This document shows, piece by piece, positions 1 to 7,492 of a stretch of DNA of 23,107 nucleotides (the first letter of the stretch is position 1; the number at the start of each line of letters is the position of its first letter). A program made the translations under genes and the position numbers. The notes below the pieces were generated by a model. It was not told the DNA's origin, ran no database searches, and worked only from the letters and a program-made list of their open reading frames with translations. Origin of the DNA: a virus; IMG/VR virus record IMGVR_UViG_3300032241_002751, positions 1 to 23,107 of that record; one strand, written 5' to 3'.

Positions 1-210
1 AAACAACATAAGTGTTATGGCGAACTTAGCTATATGCTTTCTTCGCCTCCCAAAAATCTCCAAAATTATGATTGGACAGAGATGCCATCTTGTATGGCTG
101 ACGAATATAAAATTTCAACCGATCCTATTGAAAATTATAGGAATTATTACATTAGAGGAAAGTCACATATTCATAAATGGACTAACCGAGAACAACCAGA
201 TTGGATTTAA
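1..210 (+). CDS. C-terminal part of a conserved phage protein of unknown function (5' end outside window)
   Basis: Reading frame 1 is open from the first base to a TAA at 208-210 and gives 69 residues. The sequence looks like real protein, with a Tyr/Trp/Asn-rich end that includes MADEYKISTDP, ENYRNYYIRGK and a closing WTNREQPDWI. I recall similar tails (a YRNYY motif followed by a K/W-rich close) on conserved hypothetical proteins of T4-like phages, but I cannot name a function. The start lies upstream of the window. The next gene begins 3 bases after this stop, so the two are probably co-transcribed. An overlapping frame starting at 17 gives a less protein-like product and was not used. Confidence 0.7.
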   Translation, partial: KQHKCYGELSYMLSSPPKNLQNYDWTEMPSCMADEYKISTDPIENYRNYYIRGKSHIHKWTNREQPDWI

Positions 211-212
211 AT

Positions 213-593
213 ATGTCAAATATGTATAAGAGTGTAAAAGATTTTCATATCGCATTTAATCAAAGAGTTGGCGAAAAACCAGAATTGCCAGATATGAAAG
301 AGCGCGAGCTTAGAGGTAAGCTTTTAACAGAAGAATTTAAAGAATATATTAACGCGGAACACAACAATGATATTGTTAACATTGCTCAAGAACTTGCAGA
401 TATTATCTATATTGCATGCGGTACAGCCGTATCATATGGAATACCTTTGGATAAAGTCTTTGCTGCTATTCATAAAGCCAATATGAATAAGTTAGTTGAT
501 GGAAAGCCATTAAAGAGAGAAGATGGTAAGGTCATCAAGCCAGAAGGTTGGAAGCCAGCCGACATTAAAAAGATCATCAAAATTAAACCATAA
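213..593 (+). CDS. MazG / PRA-PH-like nucleoside triphosphate pyrophosphohydrolase
   Basis: This 126-residue all-alpha protein fits the phosphoribosyl-ATP pyrophosphohydrolase/MazG fold. That fold hydrolyses (d)NTPs to monophosphate and pyrophosphate using Mg2+ held by acidic residues on two helices. The metal-binding pattern is visible as LLTEEFKEY (EExxE) followed by ELADIIYIACGTA (ExxD). The tail, with HKANMNKLVDGKPLKREDGKV, is typical of the phage and bacterial MazG-like clade in which the product loop follows an NMxK motif. I chose ATG 213, just after the upstream stop; ATG 225 is possible, and no strong ribosome binding site decides between them. It could adjust the dNTP pool, for example by removing a canonical or damaged nucleotide before the base-modification module that follows. 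That role is inference from position. Confidence 0.85.
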   Translation: MSNMYKSVKDFHIAFNQRVGEKPELPDMKERELRGKLLTEEFKEYINAEHNNDIVNIAQELADIIYIACGTAVSYGIPLDKVFAAIHKANMNKLVDGKPLKREDGKVIKPEGWKPADIKKIIKIKP

Positions 594-633
594 TCATTGC
601 ATATATACCAGTATGTAACTTAAGGAGATTTTT

Positions 634-1992
634 ATGGTAAAGGTTATTGTTGCTAAAAATAAAATTGATTGTGAACATTTGCTTGGCACGTTTGTTGATG
701 CTTCGAGTTATGATATTCTAATTGAAGAAGATACTGATTGTTATATGCCAGCAACTTGCGACGTTGCGCAAAAGGCTAATTGTGGCGGCGATTGTGAAAA
801 CTGTTCTAAGGGAACAGATGAACGTCGTATTGCTTTCAAGTTCAGGAAGAATTATTTTTCTAAAAAAGAACAGGATATGGCATATGCTGGCTTGCGCGAA
901 GCTGCAACCGAAAGTCAAAATCGTGGTATTGCTGCTGGTCCTCGTGGCGAAATGCTTGGCGCAGAAGGTCGTGGTGGTAGGGATTGGGTAACTTCATATC
1001 AATTAGAAGTGCTTGATTATCTTCTAAACAAGAGCGCACGAATTATTGACGACGTTTCAGTTGAAAGTATTCGTGAAAAATATAAAAACGGCGATCCTAA
1101 GAATAATGATGAAACTCGTGGCCAAGTTTGGCTACGATCAGAAGTTTGTAAAATTTATCCAGAATATCATGGATGGTTTGATAAGTGGGTCGATGGTTTA
1201 AGTAATAAGCCAAACGATGTTGTTGTACAAGAAGCAACTAAGGTTGCAGAAAAATGGATTTCAACAACCAACTATGCTAAAACAGTTTGGTCTGGAGTTG
1301 CCGGATGGTATGATCGTTACCCGAGAATCCCATATGGCCGAGCAACATCATATACTGAAAAGAATCCAGAAAAGTTTGCTATGGCTTATCCCTTCCTTCA
1401 AACCCTTAACAAGGGATTCAAGGAATTACTTCCATGGAGATGGGGCAATCAAAAGGAAGCAGCAGATAAGCTTGATCCTCGGTTCTTAGTTCCTGATACT
1501 GTATTTACAACAATTACAGTTAATAAGTCATTTAGAACTGCATGTCATCGTGATGCCGGTGACTTAAATGATGGTCTTTCAAATCTGCTAGTTCTTGGCG
1601 ATGGCGAATATACTGGCGGTTATCTTGTATTTCCAGAATACAGGGTTGCTGTTAATGTTCGGCCTGGAGATTTGTTACTTGTTAATAATCACGAGATTAT
1701 TCATGGTAACACAGAAATTAAGTTGAATCATGAAAAGGCTGAACGTATTTCACTTGTTTGTTATTTCCGAGAAAAGATGCTAGAACTTAAGAATTGGGAA
1801 TATGAAAATCTACGTAGGCAGTATGTAGATGAACGGCGACGTAATAAAGACCATAAATTATGGCGACCTTTGTGGAATGGTATTAGTCCGGGTATGTGGG
1901 ACGAACAAGAATGGTTTGACTATATGGCAAAGCATAATATGCCAGATCCATATGCAAAGGCTCCTGTTGCAAGTCTAGATGCATTTTTCTAA
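634..1992 (+). CDS. TET/JBP-family 2-oxoglutarate/Fe(II) dioxygenase (DNA pyrimidine hydroxylase)
   Basis: This 452-residue protein resembles phage TET/JBP dioxygenases, which hydroxylate the 5-methyl group of thymine or 5-methylcytosine in DNA. The double-stranded beta-helix core lies at about residues 285-385. It has the iron ligands H305-x-D307 in FRTACHRDAGD, a distal His in NNHEIIHGNTE (H353 or H358), GGYLVFPEYRVAVNVRPGD between them, and R371 in ERISLVCYF as the likely 2-oxoglutarate anchor. The N-terminal part has a Cys cluster (C36, C42, C50, C54, C57) that could bind zinc, followed by the clade-typical NRGIAAGPRGE segment. The start has a strong ribosome binding site (TTAAGGAG). Its stop overlaps the next start (TAATG). 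No C5-cytosine methyltransferase is in this window, so the substrate could be thymine or 5-methylcytosine. Family assignment is firm; substrate is not. Confidence 0.88.
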   Translation: MVKVIVAKNKIDCEHLLGTFVDASSYDILIEEDTDCYMPATCDVAQKANCGGDCENCSKGTDERRIAFKFRKNYFSKKEQDMAYAGLREAATESQNRGIAAGPRGEMLGAEGRGGRDWVTSYQLEVLDYLLNKSARIIDDVSVESIREKYKNGDPKNNDETRGQVWLRSEVCKIYPEYHGWFDKWVDGLSNKPNDVVVQEATKVAEKWISTTNYAKTVWSGVAGWYDRYPRIPYGRATSYTEKNPEKFAMAYPFLQTLNKGFKELLPWRWGNQKEAADKLDPRFLVPDTVFTTITVNKSFRTACHRDAGDLNDGLSNLLVLGDGEYTGGYLVFPEYRVAVNVRPGDLLLVNNHEIIHGNTEIKLNHEKAERISLVCYFREKMLELKNWEYENLRRQYVDERRRNKDHKLWRPLWNGISPGMWDEQEWFDYMAKHNMPDPYAKAPVASLDAFF

Positions 1993-2672
1993 TGTGTGGT
2001 GTTCTTGGTATTATTATCAAGGATTTTAACGAAAAAGATCATGATTTAATTCGTGGTCTTTTTATTCAATCCATGATTCGAGGGAAACATGCTACTGGCG
2101 TTTCCTATATAAAAAATAATAAAGTAAACACAATAAAGGAGTCAATACCATCTGATAAATTTATTGACAAACAAAATTTAAATACATGGAAAAACGAAGA
2201 TGGAAATCTTTATTGTATTGGTCATATTCGTTACAGTACTTCAGACCTACGTTATAATCAGCCTTTTGCAACCGATAAGATAGGTATTGTCCATAACGGT
2301 GTCATATCTCAAGAACCTTCTAATACATGGTTTGAAACTTTCGGTTATAAAACAGAAACAGAAAACGATTCTGAATTAATTCTTCATATGATAGAAGATA
2401 ATAAGAACCCCTTACAATACCATAACACAAGTATGGCTGTATGCGCCTTGTTTAAAGATAAACGTTTATTGGCATTTCGAAATCATGAAAGACCTCTTTA
2501 CTATTATCAGGATACAAAAACAGTAATTTTTGCATCAACAAAAGATATTTTAAAGCGCACAGGATTTAAAACAGCAACTAAAACAGAAATGTATAAAATT
2601 TATAATGTAAATAATTTTGAACTGACTATCACACGTTCAGAACCAAAAGTTAATATTGAGGACTTGCAATGA
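1992..2672 (+). CDS. Stand-alone class II glutamine amidotransferase (Ntn glutaminase domain)
   Basis: This 226-residue protein consists only of a GlmS/PurF-type glutaminase domain, which releases ammonia from glutamine using an N-terminal cysteine. Met1 is followed directly by Cys2 (MCGVLGI). Further family motifs are RGKHATGVS (30-38), GHIRYSTS (77-84, with R80), HNGVI (101-105) and ENDSELI (124-130, with D126). There is no synthase or isomerase domain attached, so the ammonia acceptor must be handled by a separate protein. The amidoligase encoded next, overlapping by 4 bases, is the obvious partner. The start overlaps the dioxygenase stop (TAATG), which indicates translational coupling. 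In this neighbourhood it plausibly supplies nitrogen for an amino- or amide-containing DNA base modification, but modification of a protein or cell-wall peptide is also possible. Confidence 0.85.
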   Translation: MCGVLGIIIKDFNEKDHDLIRGLFIQSMIRGKHATGVSYIKNNKVNTIKESIPSDKFIDKQNLNTWKNEDGNLYCIGHIRYSTSDLRYNQPFATDKIGIVHNGVISQEPSNTWFETFGYKTETENDSELILHMIEDNKNPLQYHNTSMAVCALFKDKRLLAFRNHERPLYYYQDTKTVIFASTKDILKRTGFKTATKTEMYKIYNVNNFELTITRSEPKVNIEDLQ

Positions 2673-3544
2673 AATACAATATTAAAGATTTCACATGGGG
2701 TTATGAAATTGAATGGGGAGATATTCCTAGGAATGAAAATATCCCAGAACATCTTGGTAAATGGGAATATGCAGAAACGGATATTGTAAATCTTATTAAA
2801 CCATACCGTGGTCTTGCTTGCGATCCTCTTGGTATTGATCCTCCAGTTGGAGGAGAAATTAATACTAAACCAACTAAAACTTGGGAAGAGCAAGTAGATC
2901 GTATAATGGAAATTAAAAAGTTATTTAAACATCCTACTGCTTCATGCGTTAATCATGGCCATCTTCATGTATATGTTCCTGGGTTAAAGGACGATATCGA
3001 ATCTTTAAAAAAGATTATCAAATACATTAAAGAAAATCAACATCAAACTATTGATGCTTGTTATCAATACCGAGTCCACCCAGATATGTCTCTTTCGAAA
3101 ACGGCTAAGACTTATTTGAAATGGGATGGCGGACGACCTATGCCTGATTATATGTGTGATAATATTGTCAATAAAGCTAATAACTTTGACGATTTTATTC
3201 GATTACATGCAGCAGGTAAAGATGGCGTGTCTATGGGCCGACCTTTTCGACATGCAATAAACACATATTGTATGAAGCATACTGGAACTATTGAATTTCG
3301 TTGTTTTAGATCCTCAACAGATTCTAGAGAAATATTTGATTCTTTTAGATTCGTCGCTGAATTTATGAAAGCTGCACTAAACGATGGTCCTCCAGTTAAT
3401 GAAATTTTAAGAAAGGGACAGTTTGTGTTTCCTACATTTACATATGACAGTGAAATGTATATTGCATGGGAAAAAACAAAGTATGATAAATCAAGGGGAA
3501 ATAAAAAAAGAGAATACCATGATGTTAAAGAAAACATCACGTGA
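2669..3544 (+). CDS. GCS-like amidoligase (Amidoligase_2 family, COOH-NH2 ligase)
   Basis: This 291-residue protein matches the pattern of amidoligases related to gamma-glutamylcysteine synthetase, which join a carboxylate to an amine using ATP. Visible motifs are GYEIEWGD near residue 11 (paired Glu at 13 and 15), GGEINTKPT (61-69), HGHLHVYVPG (96-105) and GTIEFRCFRSS (206-216). These are the expected metal and nucleotide-binding strands in the expected order. The gene starts in an ATGA overlap with the glutamine amidotransferase stop, so the two are likely made together and may act as an ammonia-using pair. The 3' end overlaps the acetyltransferase start by 26 bases. Its substrate cannot be read from sequence. 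A contribution to an amino-acid-like DNA base adduct is inferred from the flanking dioxygenase, kinase and pyrophosphorylase-like genes. Confidence 0.8.
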   Translation: MKYNIKDFTWGYEIEWGDIPRNENIPEHLGKWEYAETDIVNLIKPYRGLACDPLGIDPPVGGEINTKPTKTWEEQVDRIMEIKKLFKHPTASCVNHGHLHVYVPGLKDDIESLKKIIKYIKENQHQTIDACYQYRVHPDMSLSKTAKTYLKWDGGRPMPDYMCDNIVNKANNFDDFIRLHAAGKDGVSMGRPFRHAINTYCMKHTGTIEFRCFRSSTDSREIFDSFRFVAEFMKAALNDGPPVNEILRKGQFVFPTFTYDSEMYIAWEKTKYDKSRGNKKREYHDVKENIT

Positions 3545-4055
3545 AGAATTTAAAAAATTTCTTACTACATTAAAATCGGATAATTTTTCGAAAACATTTA
3601 TCGCTAAATGTGATATGATGGATGCTTGGGATAAATGTATAGGTTATTGGATCGGCGACGAGTTAGCAGGTGCTATTGTTGTAACAATTTCAAAAAAATC
3701 ACCTACAGTTGCCAATCTTCAATTATTGCATACATTTTCTAAATTTAGAGGCAAGGGCGTAGGTAAGTTACTTTGTAACTGGGCGTTGTCATATGCTCTT
3801 GAACAAGGTGCAAAATATTTTCGTGTATCTGCCGAATTTGATGCAGTTGAATTTTATGAAAAATGCGGTTTTAAATTTGTTGGTAGACAAAAAACTGCTA
3901 AACTTTCAATGTTTTGTTTGACAGATAAAATCGTTTCTAACAATAGTTTTGAACCTGATGAATTTATCTGGAAAGCAATAAATAAAAAAGGTAAAGGATC
4001 GTGTGTTGAATGTTATGTTGAATATCAAGGCGTCTACAAATATACAACAAACTAG
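3519..4055 (+). CDS. GNAT-family N-acetyltransferase
   Basis: This 178-residue protein carries the acetyl-CoA binding motif of GNAT enzymes, RGKGVGK (77-83, the R-x-x-G-x-G/A loop), preceded by a beta strand (NLQLLHTFSKF). It also has the family's late FYEKCGFKFVG signature (112-122). GNAT enzymes move an acyl group from CoA to an amine. I placed the start at ATG 3519 (or 3522), inside the end of the amidoligase gene; the frame is open further upstream, but that part reads as out-of-frame amidoligase sequence. The stop is TAG at 4053-4055, so TAG works as an ordinary terminator in this genome. The next gene starts 52 bases before this stop. In context it could acetylate the amine added to a modified base; a protein substrate is equally possible. 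Confidence 0.8.
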   Translation: MMLKKTSREEFKKFLTTLKSDNFSKTFIAKCDMMDAWDKCIGYWIGDELAGAIVVTISKKSPTVANLQLLHTFSKFRGKGVGKLLCNWALSYALEQGAKYFRVSAEFDAVEFYEKCGFKFVGRQKTAKLSMFCLTDKIVSNNSFEPDEFIWKAINKKGKGSCVECYVEYQGVYKYTTN

Positions 4056-5022
4056 AAAAAAAGATTTTATAAATTGGTATAAATGGTCGTTGTCTATTAA
4101 AGATTGCGATCCTTCTATTTTTATGACTAACTATTTGTTTGATAGATTTGAACATAATAAGGAACAAAAATTATGGATTTCTTGGATTTATGGAACAACA
4201 TATTATTTTCCAACAACATGGATTATTTGGAACGAATTTCCAGATATGGAACTTGTTGGCCTTGAACGATTAAGAGAATGGAACAACAATAATTACAAAA
4301 GGCTCCGCTATCAAACTGATACTAAATGGAATAAAGGTCATCTTCCGGCCCAGTTTGAATCATATAAAAATTGGGTAGGAAATAAAACTCAACGAGAAGC
4401 ATTTAGTCCTTTCCTTGTCAATACGCCAAGAGAAAATTTTGAAAATCTCTGGTCGGAAATAAAAACAAAATTCCACAAATTTGGTCGCTATTCGACTTGG
4501 TTTTATATGCAAACGTTGAAACAGTGTTGCGATATGCCAATTGACCCATCACATTTAATGTTGAGTGATTACGAAGGTAGTCGTTCTCATCGCAATGGTC
4601 TTTGCATGGCGCTTGGCCTAGATGATTGGTATGATAAAAAACTTAATAAACAAGAGATAAATTATCTAGATGGTCAAGCTTATTATATATTGCAAGAAGT
4701 AAAACAAGATTTTCCTAATACAGATTATTTTGATATGGAAACGTGTCTATGTAGTTTCAAAAAACTTTTTCGTATTAAAAAAGGAAGATACTTAGGATAC
4801 TATCTTGATAGACAAGCAGAAGAAATTAAACAATGTGAAAATGATGGATGGTATGGTATAGATTGGCAACCACTTTGGGATGCAAGGGCGGAAATTTTGG
4901 ATAAAAAGTTGTTGACTAATAATATAAATAATAGTAAAATGGAGTTATATACCAAGTATAACATTTTAGATTGCACTGGCCTTTTTGAACAAAAAAATAA
5001 TTTAGAATATTTTATGGAGTAA
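4003..5022 (+). CDS. Alpha-glutamyl/putrescinyl-thymine pyrophosphorylase-like protein (DNA-glycosylase-related fold)
   Basis: I recognise this 339-residue protein as resembling the phage aGPT-pyrophosphorylase clade. These glycosylase-derived enzymes are thought to replace the pyrophosphate on 5-hydroxymethyl-dU in DNA with an amine such as glutamate or putrescine. Characteristic stretches are GRYSTWFYMQTL (161-172), SRSHRNGLCMALG (193-205), ETCLCSFKKLF (246-256) and RYLGYYLDR (262-270). The start is uncertain. GTG 4003 is 4 bases after an AAAGGA ribosome binding site, TTG 4006 is 7 bases after it, and ATG 4015 is 16 bases away; residue numbers here use 4003. The gene overlaps the GNAT gene and is followed 2 bases later by the kinase, its expected pathway partner. 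The family call rests on remembered motif layout, not on a search. Confidence 0.78.
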   Translation: MLNVMLNIKASTNIQQTRKKDFINWYKWSLSIKDCDPSIFMTNYLFDRFEHNKEQKLWISWIYGTTYYFPTTWIIWNEFPDMELVGLERLREWNNNNYKRLRYQTDTKWNKGHLPAQFESYKNWVGNKTQREAFSPFLVNTPRENFENLWSEIKTKFHKFGRYSTWFYMQTLKQCCDMPIDPSHLMLSDYEGSRSHRNGLCMALGLDDWYDKKLNKQEINYLDGQAYYILQEVKQDFPNTDYFDMETCLCSFKKLFRIKKGRYLGYYLDRQAEEIKQCENDGWYGIDWQPLWDARAEILDKKLLTNNINNSKMELYTKYNILDCTGLFEQKNNLEYFME

Positions 5023-5024
5023 TT

Positions 5025-5558
5025 ATGAAAATTATTGCAATCGGTGGTGAGCCAGGCGCAGGTAAAACTTCGCTGATGAAAAAAATTATAGAAAAATATA
5101 AAATGCTTCCTGCATACGAAGCTTTTAAATTAGTACCATATCTCAATAAAAACAATTATTACGTTCTTGGTAAATATGAGCAAAATGAAGTTTTTGCTGG
5201 CACTGATCGTATGAGCATGGCAGTGCAGCCAGAAGCCAAAAAGTTTCTTTCTAGTTTACCAGAAAATTCTATTGTTCTATTTGAAGGCGATAGATTATTC
5301 AATTCTTCTTTTTTAGAAATGTGTGTCGAATTATATGATACTAAAATTATCTATCTGAAAACATCAAAGAACGTAAGACAAGAAAGGTATGAAGAAAGAA
5401 AAAGCAATCAAAACGAAACTTGGTTGCAAGGTAGAGAAACTAAAATATCAAATATATTGTCTAATATTCAATTGATGTTTAATATTGAGAGTTATGAAAA
5501 TAATAATTTAGAACAACAATCTAAATTAGTGGATATTATATCCGGTTATATGGAGTAA
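5025..5558 (+). CDS. P-loop kinase, probable hydroxymethyl-pyrimidine DNA kinase type
   Basis: This 177-residue P-loop NTPase begins MKIIAIGGEPGAGKTS, with a Walker A motif at about residues 7-16. Downstream are GTDRMSMAVQPEAKKFL (about 63-79) and IVLFEGDRLFNSSFL (about 87-101). The EGDR in the second Walker-B-like strand and the conserved GTDR loop resemble the phage base-modification kinases that phosphorylate 5-hydroxymethyluracil in DNA before pyrophosphorylase-type transfer. A ribosome binding site (GGAG) lies 6 bases before ATG 5025. The neighbouring aGPT-pyrophosphorylase-like and TET/JBP genes support this reading. A small-molecule or nucleoside kinase is the main alternative, because the P-loop alone does not set the substrate. 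Confidence 0.75.
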   Translation: MKIIAIGGEPGAGKTSLMKKIIEKYKMLPAYEAFKLVPYLNKNNYYVLGKYEQNEVFAGTDRMSMAVQPEAKKFLSSLPENSIVLFEGDRLFNSSFLEMCVELYDTKIIYLKTSKNVRQERYEERKSNQNETWLQGRETKISNILSNIQLMFNIESYENNNLEQQSKLVDIISGYME

Positions 5559-5561
5559 AAA

Positions 5562-5918
5562 ATGAAAACTTGCACTTGTGGTAAAAAAAATTGTGGGTGT
5601 TCTAGTGTAGATTTAATGCCGCTAGAGTTAGAAACAACATCAATTGTTAATTATAAATATGAAGAAGGAAAAATTATTTCCGACTTCAAAAAATATGTTG
5701 ACAAAACTTATTCCGAACATTATAATAGTTCAGATAATGTCCAAGCTTTTGATGCTTGGATTGCATTAGGAGATGCCACTCCTACTTTTCGTAATACGGC
5801 ATTAAAATATTTGTGGCGTTATGGAAAAAAGAATGGCAATAATAAAGATGATTTAATGAAAACTCTACACTATATTCTACTATGTTTATATAACGATCAT
5901 TATAAGAAAGGTGATTAA
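5562..5918 (+). CDS. Small DUF3310-like phage protein
   Basis: This 118-residue protein has a Cys-rich start, CTCGKKNCGCS, which could bind a metal. It ends with a helical region containing FRNTALKYLWRYGKKNG and DDLMKTLHYILLCL. The closing pattern (alkYxxRxGkK, then DLxKxxxYl) resembles DUF3310/SaV-like proteins, small helical phage proteins often found near nucleotide-metabolism genes and sometimes annotated as nucleotide kinase-like. That function is not established. It starts 3 bases after the kinase stop with GGAG upstream and is followed 3 bases later by the glycosyltransferase, so it belongs to the same transcription unit. Its role in the module is unknown. Confidence 0.65.
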   Translation: MKTCTCGKKNCGCSSVDLMPLELETTSIVNYKYEEGKIISDFKKYVDKTYSEHYNSSDNVQAFDAWIALGDATPTFRNTALKYLWRYGKKNGNNKDDLMKTLHYILLCLYNDHYKKGD

Positions 5919-5921
5919 AAT

Positions 5922-6779
5922 ATGGAAATTAATATCCCAATTGAAGAACTCCGAAAGAGGAAATTATTTATTGCAACACCAATGTATGGTGGGCAATGCG
6001 CAGGAATGTTTGCACGTTCAATTGCAGACTTGAGTGCACTTTGCACACAATACGGAATTCCCTTACAGTTTTATTTTCTGTTTAACGAATCTCTAATTAC
6101 ACGTGCAAGAAATTATTGTTGCGATGAATTCATGCGTTCAGATGCGGAACATCTAATGTTTATTGACTCTGATATTGGTTTCAATCCACAGGATGTAATT
6201 GCTCTTATGGCATTACAGGCACAAGACCCAGAAAAGTATGATATTATCGGCGGTCCATATCCAAAGAAGTGTATTTCTTGGGAAAAGATTAAGCATGCTG
6301 TTGATAAGGGTGTTGCTGACGAAGATCCGAATGTTCTAGATAAGTTCGTTGGAGATTATGTATTTAATCCAAAGGGCGGTCAAGGTTCTATTGCAATTGG
6401 TGAACCATGTGAAGTTCTTGAAATTGGAACTGGTTTCATGATGGTTTCTAAGCAAGCTATGAAGAAGTTTGCTGATTCTTATCAGCAATATCTATATCGT
6501 CCAGATCATATTCGTACAGAACACTTTGATGGTTCAAGAAAGATTATGATGTATTTTCAGGCAGAAGTTGATCCTAAGTCTGAACGTTATCTTTCAGAAG
6601 ATTATTGGTTCTGTCAGAAGGCGCAGGAAATTGGTCTACGTACATGGTTCTGTCCATGGATGAAGATGCAACATGTAGGCACTTATATCTTTGGTGGGTC
6701 GTTGGCAGACTTAGCTTCTATTGGAGTTAGTGCTACTGCTGATCCATCTAAGCTTGGTGGTAAACCTAAGAAGAAGTAA
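5922..6779 (+). CDS. GT-A fold glycosyltransferase, probable DNA base modification
   Basis: This 285-residue protein looks like a soluble GT-A glycosyltransferase, which moves a sugar from a nucleotide-sugar donor. The N-terminal strand KLFIATPMYGGQC (14-26) leads to NESLITRARNYCCDEF (55-70) and then HLMFIDSDIGF (77-87), with DSD at 82-84 as the metal-binding DxD motif. A later LSEDYWFCQKAQEIG supplies a likely catalytic acid, and MQHVGTYIFGG a probable metal-ligand His. There is no signal peptide or membrane segment, which fits a DNA target in the cytoplasm better than cell-envelope work. The gene prefers AAG for Lys, like the dioxygenase and gp45, whereas the genes between use mostly AAA. 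Glycosyltransferases of this kind recur beside TET/JBP genes in phages, supporting a sugar on hydroxymethylated DNA. Confidence 0.8.
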   Translation: MEINIPIEELRKRKLFIATPMYGGQCAGMFARSIADLSALCTQYGIPLQFYFLFNESLITRARNYCCDEFMRSDAEHLMFIDSDIGFNPQDVIALMALQAQDPEKYDIIGGPYPKKCISWEKIKHAVDKGVADEDPNVLDKFVGDYVFNPKGGQGSIAIGEPCEVLEIGTGFMMVSKQAMKKFADSYQQYLYRPDHIRTEHFDGSRKIMMYFQAEVDPKSERYLSEDYWFCQKAQEIGLRTWFCPWMKMQHVGTYIFGGSLADLASIGVSATADPSKLGGKPKKK

Positions 6780-6796
6780 CTTAAGGAGCATATATT

Positions 6797-7450
6797 ATGA
6801 AGATTGATGTTAATACAGTTAATGTTTTGAAGAACTTCGCTAAAATTAATGGTTCTATCCTTGTTCAAGAAGGCAATGTCTTAAAGACGGTGTCGCCTTC
6901 TAAGACTATTTTAGCCAAGGCGGTTGTGAACGATAAGTTTAAGACTAAGTTTGCAATTTATAATTTGGATCGTTTTATCTCAACTCTGAGTTTATTCAAC
7001 GATCCATCTCTAGAGTTTGGCGAAAAGTCTGTAAATATTTCTGATTCAAATAAGAACATAAACTATGTTTATGCTGATGAATCAACTATTACTAAGCCAC
7101 CAGAAAAGCAAATTACTCTACCTACGTCAGACGTTACATTTAATCTTACAAATGAAAGTTTGAAGGATGTAGAAAAGGCTTCTGGTGTTCTTAGTTTGCC
7201 TGAAATTGTAGTTTCAGGTGATGGTACCAATATTTACTTACAAGCAATGGATACTAAGAACCCATCAGGTGATGTGTATTCTATTACTATTGGTAAAACA
7301 AAGAAGACATTCAAGGCAGTATTTAAGTCTGAGAATATTAAGATTATCCCAGGAGAATATGAAGTAACAATTTCTTCAAAGGGCATTTCCCACTTCAAGG
7401 GAAACAATATTGAATATTGGATTGCAATCGAACAATCTTCTTCTTTTTGA
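6797..7450 (+). CDS. 45: DNA polymerase sliding clamp gp45
   Basis: This 217-residue protein is close in size to T4 gp45 (228). It has the look of the phage PCNA-like clamp: MKIDVNTVNVLKNFAKING at the start, NLDRFISTLSLF in the first domain, a second-domain strand with GTNIYLQAMDTKNP, and a C-terminal end YWIAIEQSSSF. The trimer encircles DNA, holds the polymerase in place and in T4 also activates late transcription. The start has a strong TTAAGGAG site. It heads the clamp / clamp loader / RegA order that is conserved in T4-like genomes. A terminator follows directly, so it can be expressed as a separate transcript from gene 44. Its AAG-rich Lys codons are consistent with high expression. Confidence 0.93.
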   Translation: MKIDVNTVNVLKNFAKINGSILVQEGNVLKTVSPSKTILAKAVVNDKFKTKFAIYNLDRFISTLSLFNDPSLEFGEKSVNISDSNKNINYVYADESTITKPPEKQITLPTSDVTFNLTNESLKDVEKASGVLSLPEIVVSGDGTNIYLQAMDTKNPSGDVYSITIGKTKKTFKAVFKSENIKIIPGEYEVTISSKGISHFKGNNIEYWIAIEQSSSF

Positions 7451-7477
7451 TGGGGCGTTAAGCCCCACCTTTTTTTA
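7451..7477 (+). terminator. Rho-independent terminator after gp45
   Basis: A GC-rich hairpin has arms TGGGGC (7451-7456) and GCCCCA (7462-7467) around a 5-base loop. It is followed by CC and a run of seven T. It starts immediately after the gp45 stop and precedes gene 44, allowing clamp mRNA to be made in excess over clamp loader mRNA. Confidence 0.9.
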
Positions 7478-7492
7478 TTATGGAGTTATATT

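Noticed and set aside
3423-3518. Longer N-terminus of the acetyltransferase
   Set aside because: The extension lies wholly within the amidoligase gene and reads as out-of-frame sequence; ATG 3519/3522 fits the domain start.
5652-5659. TATAAATA as a late promoter (also 4923-4930)
   Set aside because: Both lie inside coding sequence in an AT-rich genome, and the first has no gene start close behind; likely chance matches.
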